A stretch of DNA of 11,917 bases, taken from positions 1 through 11,917 of the forward strand of contig JAEZLG010000258.1 of the NCBI GenBank assembly GCA_023435855.1, given 5' to 3'. Below, in pieces: positions 6,355 to 11,917 of this stretch. Source of the stretch: Bacillota bacterium. GTDB taxonomy: Bacteria; Bacillota; Clostridia; Christensenellales; CAG-138. Within the stretch, counting starts at the first letter, position 1. Each line of letters begins with the position of its first letter. A program made the position numbers and the translations under genes. The notes under the pieces are model-generated. The model ran no database searches. It was not told the origin of the DNA and saw nothing but the letters and a program-made list of their open reading frames with translations.

Positions 6355-7131
6355 TTATAGCATATACGTCTTGTGAAGCCAGGCTACACTTTTTTGTAAC
6401 TCTTCCACAGTTTTTGTTTCAAGGACTATTCGGCAGCCGCATACCTGTGCAAGTGCCAGCCTTGCATAAAGATTAATTTCACCATCCCCCAATGTGAGAT
6501 GGTTATGTTTTCCTTTTGCGTCGTGCAGATGCATGTGTATAAGGCGGTTTTTATGTTCCATGTAAAATGGTTCGTCTATATCGAGCGCAGCGTGGCTATG
6601 TCCTACGTCAAATGTAAGGAAAAAGCAAGGCTCTTCCAGCAATGCTTTGATTGCATGTATTTCAAATGGTGCAAAACCGCCTGTGTTTTCTATGCTATAC
6701 TTTATACCCGCTCTTTTTTTGCAAATCGCTGCAAAAGTGCGCATACAGTTTTCGTAATGGCTTAAGAAGCGCTCGAAAAGATATACCTTTTCGTCCGGCA
6801 GTTTAACAAAAATACCTTTGTTTAAATGGAAGTTGACCACCGGTGCACCGATAGCAACTGCAAAATCAGCCGACTGCTTTGCTACGGTTAGATTTGCCTC
6901 ACGCATTACTGGATGAAAGGCACACGGGTCAAAAGCCTCCTCCAAATGTATAGTAAAATATATACCAAACTCCGCGCGCAGCGCTAAAACCTCTTCGACA
7001 TCCATCGCATGCGTCTGAAACTGCGGGAAATTCATGTTGATCTCTACAAATTGAAGCCCGAGTTTAGCACATAGTGCAGCGTTTTCACGTAATGTTGGAA
7101 GTTCCAAAATTGTCGGCATTCCAAAATCCAT
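6355..7131 (-). CDS. xylose isomerase-like TIM-barrel protein (AP endonuclease 2 family)
   Basis: The 258-residue protein has the fold and metal-site pattern of the AP-endonuclease-2/xylose-isomerase-like TIM barrels. Likely metal or substrate residues are E30 (FVEIN), H62 (TIHLEE), H102 (NFHLNKG), E148 (SIENTGG), D175 and H178 (TFDVGHSH), H201 and H203 (HMHLHDAKG), D216 and E218 (LGDGEI) and E238 (VLETK). The family includes sugar epimerases, isomerases and endonuclease IV; the sequence does not decide between them, although a sugar-phosphate isomerase or epimerase is the usual annotation. The start has GGAGG seven bases upstream, inside the last codons of dnaE, and only two bases separate the dnaE stop from this ATG, so it is surely cotranscribed and probably translationally coupled. 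It stands between dnaE and pfkA. Confidence 0.85.
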   Translation of the reverse strand: MDFGMPTILELPTLRENAALCAKLGLQFVEINMNFPQFQTHAMDVEEVLALRAEFGIYFTIHLEEAFDPCAFHPVMREANLTVAKQSADFAVAIGAPVVNFHLNKGIFVKLPDEKVYLFERFLSHYENCMRTFAAICKKRAGIKYSIENTGGFAPFEIHAIKALLEEPCFFLTFDVGHSHAALDIDEPFYMEHKNRLIHMHLHDAKGKHNHLTLGDGEINLYARLALAQVCGCRIVLETKTVEELQKSVAWLHKTYML

Positions 7132-7133
7132 GG

Positions 7134-10100
7134 TTATTCCTCCGCTGCTGTAACCGCAACGTTATCAGAGCCCAAAAGCTCGTTTGCACCGCCTGTAAAA
7201 CCGGTTGAAAGGTTCACATACATGTTTTTCGGCACAAGCATTTTGCGATTGGTGTTATAGTCGTAAAGCACCACGGGCACGTTGCCCGGGAAACGGGTAA
7301 ACAGTGCATAGAGCTTGTCCATAAGGCTTTGGTCAGCCGTATCGAGCCGCAAAAACAGCTTTTGGTTCTTTACAGTTTTTTGTAATGGCGCAATTTCCAT
7401 AATATTGATGGAGTTTGGCTGGTCCTCGCGCATGCTCAGCTTCCCCGTCACCACAACGGCGCTGTCTACTTGCATGGCGCTTGAAAAACGCTGGTAGATA
7501 GATGGGAACGCGAACATCTCTATAGCACCTGTAAGGTCTTCCAGTGTCCCATAACCCATAATGCCGCTTCCGGATTTTGTAGCCTTCGCTCGGGAGGCCG
7601 TAATAATGCCCGCAACGCGCACGCGATCACCATCGCCAAAACCGCTGTTGCCCTCGGTATCCGTGAGCATGGATACGGTGGTACCGATCGCCTCCAGTTC
7701 CTTGGTGTATTGGAGCAGCGGATGCCCGCTTATGTAGATGCCAATCGCCTCTCTCTCCATTGAAAGAAGCGCGCTTTGCGTAAATTCCGGTATGTTTGGA
7801 AGGGGTATAGCCACCGCAGGTGCAGCCTGCACACCCGGAATGTCAAAGAGTGACACCTGTCCGTCTGCACGCTTTTTCTTATCTGCAACAGCACTGTCAA
7901 GCGCACGCTCGTAAACAGCCATAAGCTGCGAGCGTTTTACATCGAGGCTGTCAAAACAGCCTGCCTTGATGAGCCCTTCAATAAGCCGCTTGTTAAGCCC
8001 GTCACTCCGTGATATGAAGTCATAAAAGTCGCGGAACGGGCCGTTTTCCTTGCGCTCGCGCAAGATATCATCCATAACTCCCTCGCCCACATTCCGAACT
8101 GCCGCGAGACCGAAACGAATCGCACCGTTCTCTACGGAAAAACGCGGGCGGCTTGTGTTGATATCAGGCGGCAGCACCTTGATGCCACGCACCTTGCAGT
8201 AATAGATATATTCACCCGTTTTTTCCGCATTGCCTAAAAAGCTGTTAATCATAGCGGTCATGAATTCGACCGGGTAGTAAAGCTTCAAATAAGCCGTTCG
8301 ATAAGCGACGATAGCATATGCTGCTGCGTGCGATTTATTGAACGCATAGGAAGCGAAATCCATCATCTCATCAAATAGGATGTTGGCAATCTTAGCGTCA
8401 ACACCGTTTCGTACAGCGCCCGGTACTTTGACGACGCCGTCTTCAACAATGCCGTTCACGAAGTATTCGCGCTCCTTTGCCATCACGTCGTGTTTCTTTT
8501 TAGACATGGCGCGGCGGACGAGGTCGCTTCTGCCCCACGAGTAACCCGCAAGATCGCGTACAATTTGCATGACCTGCTCTTGGTATACCATGCAGCCGTA
8601 TGTATTGTTTAAAATTGGTCTTAGCTTTTCGGTCAGGTATTTAACGTTGTTTTTGTTGTTCTTTCCAGCCACATAACGCGGTATCTGGTCCATAGGTCCC
8701 GGGCGGAACAACGAAATACCCGCGATAATATCCTCGATGGAATCCGGCTTCAATTGCATCATAAACTGGCGCATGCCTGAGGATTCCAATTGAAAAACGC
8801 CATCGGTATCCGCACGGGAGATCATTTCAAATATCTTTGGGTCATTAAACTCGAGCTTATCCATGTCGGGGGGTTCCTTCCCCCCCTCCTTGATGTAGGT
8901 GAGGGTATCGCGGATGACTGTGAGCGTACGAAGCCCTAAAAAGTCCATCTTCAAAAGGCCGAGCTCCTCGATGGTGCCCATCGGGAACTGCGTAGTAACG
9001 GCTTCCTCGTTTTTTTGCAGCGGAACATATTCGGTAAGCGTATCCTTGCTTATTACAACGCCCGCAGCATGCGTAGATGCATGGCGTGGCAAGCCTTCAA
9101 GCTTCAGGGAAAGGTTAATGAGCTTTTCCACCTGAGGTTCGTTTTCATACAGCGACTTTAACTCCGGCGACATCTCAAGCGCTTTTGATAGCGTGATGCC
9201 CAGCATGCCGGGGATAAGTTTGGCAATCTTGTCTACATCTCCATAAGGGATACGAAGTGCACGACCTACGTCTCGTACTACCGCCTTTGCAGACATGGAG
9301 CCGAAGGTAATAATCTGCGAAACATGGTCCACCCCATATTTTTCGGTCACATAATCGATGACCTCCTGCCGCCGCTCGATGCAAAAGTCGATATCAAAAT
9401 CCGGCATGGATATACGCTCGGGGTTTAAAAAGCGCTCGAATATAAGGTCGTATTTGATAGGATCAACATCCGTGATATCAAGCGCATAGGCGACGAGGCT
9501 TCCCGCGCCGCTGCCGCGGCCCGGACCTACGGCAATGCCGTTTTCATGGGCAAAATTCACAAAATCCCATACGATTAGGAAGTAATCGATAAATCCCATA
9601 TCGCGGATGACGGTGAGCTCATAGCTGAGTCTCTCTTGTTCCGTCTCTCCCGCTTGCGGCATCTTTCGTTTCAATCCTTTTTCGCATAGGCGGTTTAAAT
9701 AATCGAACTTATCAGAGCCGTCCGGTGTGACGTATTCCGGGAGATGGCGTTCGCCAAAAGCGATCGTCACATTGCATTTATCGGCAATCTCCTGCGTGTT
9801 ATCGATAGCATCCTGATAATCGCGCAGCACCGCGCGCATCTCCTGCTCGCTTTTAAGATAAAACTCATCCGCGGACATCTTCATGCGGTTTTCTTCATCT
9901 ACAAACCGCGCGGTCTGAATGCATAACAGCACATCCTGTGCCTCTGCGTCATCCTTATTTACATAGTGCAGGTCATTGGTAGCGACGGTTTTTATGGATA
10001 ACTCTTTTGCAAGCGCATCGAGTTTTGGCAAAACCTCAAGCTGTTCCGGGATTCCGTGATTTTGAAGTTCAATATAAAAATCGTCATGAAACATGCTCTT

Positions 10101-10577
10101 TAGCCGCAAGGCGAGTGCACGAGCTTCGTCATATTTATTCTCTAAGAGAAGCTGTGGTATATCGCCTGCAATACATGCAGAAAGGCATATAAGCCCGCCA
10201 CAATGCTTGCTAAGTAGGTCATAATCGATGCGCGGCTTATAATAAAATCCCTTCAAGAATGCTTCGGAAGAAAGCTTCATCAAATTCCGGTAACCGATGT
10301 TGTTTTTTGCGAGCAATATGAGGTGTGCATATTCGCGCACACCCTCACGGTCGGTCATGGCGCGCGGTGCAACATAGGTTTCAAGCCCCAGAATAGGTTT
10401 AATGCCCTGTTTTTTACATGCTTTGTAGAAGTCGATTACGCCGTACATAGCGCCGTGGTCTGTTATGGCGAGCGCATCCATATGGAGCGCCTTCGCGCGT
10501 TCGATAAGATCGTCAATGCGCGCTGCGCCATCGAGGAGACTATACTGCGTATGCACATGCAGATGTGTAAATGCCAT
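7134..10577 (-). CDS. dnaE: DNA polymerase III alpha subunit
   Basis: The 1147-residue polymerase catalyses DNA synthesis at the replication fork. The N-terminal PHP domain (about 1-280) keeps a full metal-ligand set: H7, H9, D16, H41, E66, H85, C135, D202 and H204. Catalytic aspartates are D393 and D395 (PDFDIDF) and D545 (LLKMDFLGL); GPGRGSGAGS (351-360) is the palm signature. A helix-hairpin-helix region covers about 820-880. QVSLFD (907-912) is a sliding-clamp binding motif, and an OB fold follows at about 983-1060. The frame is open further upstream to 10661 but that would overlap whiA. The ATG at 10577 has AAGGG six bases before it and gives the usual N-terminus (MAFTHLHVHT), so it is preferred. 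It follows whiA by 37 bases. In Firmicutes DnaE may work beside PolC; polC is not in this window. Confidence 0.97.
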   Translation of the reverse strand: MAFTHLHVHTQYSLLDGAARIDDLIERAKALHMDALAITDHGAMYGVIDFYKACKKQGIKPILGLETYVAPRAMTDREGVREYAHLILLAKNNIGYRNLMKLSSEAFLKGFYYKPRIDYDLLSKHCGGLICLSACIAGDIPQLLLENKYDEARALALRLKSMFHDDFYIELQNHGIPEQLEVLPKLDALAKELSIKTVATNDLHYVNKDDAEAQDVLLCIQTARFVDEENRMKMSADEFYLKSEQEMRAVLRDYQDAIDNTQEIADKCNVTIAFGERHLPEYVTPDGSDKFDYLNRLCEKGLKRKMPQAGETEQERLSYELTVIRDMGFIDYFLIVWDFVNFAHENGIAVGPGRGSGAGSLVAYALDITDVDPIKYDLIFERFLNPERISMPDFDIDFCIERRQEVIDYVTEKYGVDHVSQIITFGSMSAKAVVRDVGRALRIPYGDVDKIAKLIPGMLGITLSKALEMSPELKSLYENEPQVEKLINLSLKLEGLPRHASTHAAGVVISKDTLTEYVPLQKNEEAVTTQFPMGTIEELGLLKMDFLGLRTLTVIRDTLTYIKEGGKEPPDMDKLEFNDPKIFEMISRADTDGVFQLESSGMRQFMMQLKPDSIEDIIAGISLFRPGPMDQIPRYVAGKNNKNNVKYLTEKLRPILNNTYGCMVYQEQVMQIVRDLAGYSWGRSDLVRRAMSKKKHDVMAKEREYFVNGIVEDGVVKVPGAVRNGVDAKIANILFDEMMDFASYAFNKSHAAAYAIVAYRTAYLKLYYPVEFMTAMINSFLGNAEKTGEYIYYCKVRGIKVLPPDINTSRPRFSVENGAIRFGLAAVRNVGEGVMDDILRERKENGPFRDFYDFISRSDGLNKRLIEGLIKAGCFDSLDVKRSQLMAVYERALDSAVADKKKRADGQVSLFDIPGVQAAPAVAIPLPNIPEFTQSALLSMEREAIGIYISGHPLLQYTKELEAIGTTVSMLTDTEGNSGFGDGDRVRVAGIITASRAKATKSGSGIMGYGTLEDLTGAIEMFAFPSIYQRFSSAMQVDSAVVVTGKLSMREDQPNSINIMEIAPLQKTVKNQKLFLRLDTADQSLMDKLYALFTRFPGNVPVVLYDYNTNRKMLVPKNMYVNLSTGFTGGANELLGSDNVAVTAAEE

Positions 10578-10614
10578 GGTATCCCTTTCCCGGTGTGTGT
10601 TTAAAAGGCAAAGC

Positions 10615-11565
10615 CTATTCCCGCACAGGCTCGCCTTTTTCGATACGTATAGAATTTGCAAGCTCTGTAAGCTTTTGAAGCCTGTGGTTGACGCCTGACC
10701 GGCCCAAATTCATAATCTCTGACAGCTCGTTTAGATTTGCTTCGGGGTAATTAAGGCGTGCCTCAGCCGCCTGCCTTAACCGCGGCGGTAAATTTTCTAT
10801 GCCCATTTCAATACGGATGAGTTCGATGTCGATAAGCTGCTGCGCCGCTGCCAGCGCGGCCTTTTGCATGTTGGATTGATCGAAATTGTTCTGACGATTT
10901 ACGTCGTTTTTAACGCTTCTAAGCACGCGCTCGTTCTCAAATGCAATCGTCGCATCGTTTGCGCCTAAAAAAGCTAGAAAATCAGAAACCATCTCGCCAT
11001 CCTTCAGATAGACCGCATAGCTTGTTTTGCGGGCTGTAAGGCGAGTGTTAAAGCTAAAAGCGTTGATAAGCTCACAAAGCTCCCGTGCAAAAAGCTCGTG
11101 GCGGCATACGATTTCAAGATGATACCCCTTCTTGGGGTCCGTTACAGAGCCCGCTCCTAAAAACGCACCGCGGATAAACGAACGCGAAAGCTCATCCCCG
11201 GCGATAATGTGCTCGGGAATATGGCCCATCGTAAACGGCGTCTCTCCATCTTGCGGTAAAAAGCCGAATTCAACAAGCATGGTGCGGCAAGAATCACCGC
11301 TCAAGCGCGTTACTGTATTGCGCGCGTTAAGCCGCTTACGCTCCGTTACGGAAATAGAAGCTTCCAGGTCATACAACGAGCCTGCAAGTTGGGCAATAAG
11401 CTTTGCAACCGCATAGCTTTCCGTAACATATTGCACACCAATGCCTCGCCCAAGCGTCAAAGAACCCGCGGCGTGTGTGAGTGCGCAAAGCATGGAACGC
11501 TTTTCCGCCCTTCCCTTTACGCGCCGTTTTGCAATTTCCTCCTTGGCTGAAGAAGAAAACGACAA
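10615..11565 (-). CDS. whiA: DNA-binding protein WhiA
   Basis: WhiA is a conserved Gram-positive protein affecting sporulation in actinobacteria and cell division or chromosome segregation in Bacillus. The 316 residues show the family layout: an N-terminal homing-endonuclease-like fold with GAFLGAGSVTDPKKGYHLEI at 133-152, where the LAGLIDADG acidic residues are replaced as usual, the conserved NRQNNFDQSNMQK near 223-235, and a C-terminal helix-turn-helix at about 277-303 (LSEIMNLGRSGVNHRLQKL). The start codon is TTG at 11565, which gives the typical N-terminus MSFSS. An AGGAG lies ten bases upstream, inside the last codons of rapZ, and only six bases separate the genes, so translation is probably coupled. 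No yvcK gene lies between rapZ and whiA here. Confidence 0.95.
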   Translation of the reverse strand: MSFSSSAKEEIAKRRVKGRAEKRSMLCALTHAAGSLTLGRGIGVQYVTESYAVAKLIAQLAGSLYDLEASISVTERKRLNARNTVTRLSGDSCRTMLVEFGFLPQDGETPFTMGHIPEHIIAGDELSRSFIRGAFLGAGSVTDPKKGYHLEIVCRHELFARELCELINAFSFNTRLTARKTSYAVYLKDGEMVSDFLAFLGANDATIAFENERVLRSVKNDVNRQNNFDQSNMQKAALAAAQQLIDIELIRIEMGIENLPPRLRQAAEARLNYPEANLNELSEIMNLGRSGVNHRLQKLTELANSIRIEKGEPVRE

Positions 11566-11571
11566 TTGTAA

Positions 11572-11917
11572 TTAGCTCCTTTCCTCTGCCTGTCCGATAC
11601 GTTCTTTAATATCTACTGCCTCGATGGTAGTATCGCGATGGATGATCTTAACACAGTATTTCTGCTCAAAACGCTTGTACAGCTCTTCGGCAGCGCAAAC
11701 GGAGCGATGTCTTCCGCCTGTGCAGCCCAACGCGATCAATAACCTGCGCTTCCCTTGTTCTATGAAACGCGGAATAAGGTGGTTGAGCATTTTGTCTATT
11801 GAATCGACCATTAATAGAAAGTCGGGATCGCCCATCACATATTCACGCACCGCAGCATCTTTACCTGAAAGCGGTCGAAGAGACGGCTCGTAAAAGGGAT
11901 TTGGGGAAAAGCGCATA
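11572..11917 (-). CDS. rapZ: RapZ-family nucleotide-binding protein, C-terminal part (cut by window edge)
   Basis: Only the last 114 or so residues are inside the window, and the methionine at 11914-11916 is internal, not the start. Family marks are FSPNPFYEPSLRPLSG and IALGCTGGRHRSV, followed by an HRD motif; these belong to the C-terminal domain of RapZ/YvcJ. The N-terminal P-loop ATPase/GTPase domain would lie beyond the right edge. In E. coli RapZ controls glucosamine-6-phosphate synthase through small RNA decay; in Firmicutes the role of YvcJ is less clear, with links to competence and cell-wall metabolism. It is the first visible gene of the minus-strand operon and its end carries the ribosome binding site of whiA. 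Confidence 0.94.
   Translation of the reverse strand, partial: MRFSPNPFYEPSLRPLSGKDAAVREYVMGDPDFLLMVDSIDKMLNHLIPRFIEQGKRRLLIALGCTGGRHRSVCAAEELYKRFEQKYCVKIIHRDTTIEAVDIKERIGQAEERS

Noticed and set aside
10578..10661. Upstream in-frame extension of dnaE to 10661
   Set aside because: It would overlap whiA, lacks a ribosome binding site, and adds 28 residues before the conserved N-terminus MAFTHLHVHT.
1..11917. CRISPR arrays, tRNA or rRNA genes, riboswitches, intact insertion sequences
   Set aside because: No spaced direct repeats, clover-leaf structures, conserved leader motifs or intact transposase frames were seen.

Overview
The window looks like a chromosomal segment of an anaerobic, Gram-positive Clostridia-type bacterium. 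The evidence is the chain rapZ-whiA-dnaE-pfkA-rlmD on the minus strand, strong AGGAG-type ribosome binding sites, a polC-independent-looking DnaE with a PHP domain, and a ferredoxin-like regulator family typical of anaerobes. I cannot name the genus from the sequence alone.

Two regions differ clearly. The right two thirds (about 3838-11917) is a tightly packed, moderately GC-rich housekeeping block, entirely on the minus strand. Reading in its own direction it holds: the 3' end of rapZ (nucleotide-binding regulator), whiA (sporulation/division regulator), dnaE (replicative polymerase alpha subunit), a xylose-isomerase-like TIM-barrel gene, pfkA (6-phosphofructokinase) and rlmD (23S rRNA uracil-5-methyltransferase). 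Gaps are 6, 37, 2 and 169 bases, followed by a one-base stop/start overlap. The only sizeable gap (before pfkA) carries a good extended -10 promoter candidate, so pfkA-rlmD can probably be transcribed separately.

The left third (1-3840) is visibly AT-richer, has larger intergenic spaces and mixed gene orientation, and contains decayed genes. It reads as an accessory zone: the start of a DsbA/FrnE-like thiol oxidoreductase (cut by the window edge), a frameshifted flavodoxin-like/FMN-reductase remnant, an intact single-domain peroxiredoxin, a cysteine-rich winged-helix/4Fe-4S protein on the plus strand, and an isochorismatase-type cysteine hydrolase. Where this zone meets the end of rlmD there is a frameshifted remnant of the C-terminus of a large serine recombinase, probably the scar of an integrated element.

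The accessory genes share a thiol/flavin/iron-sulfur redox theme (CxxC oxidoreductase, flavoprotein remnant, peroxiredoxin, Fe-S protein). I do not see a demonstrably new system. The items most worth a second look are the Cys-rich Fe-S protein, the redox gene neighbourhood, the recombinase scar at the boundary, the apparent absence of yvcK between rapZ and whiA, and the odd start site of pfkA.
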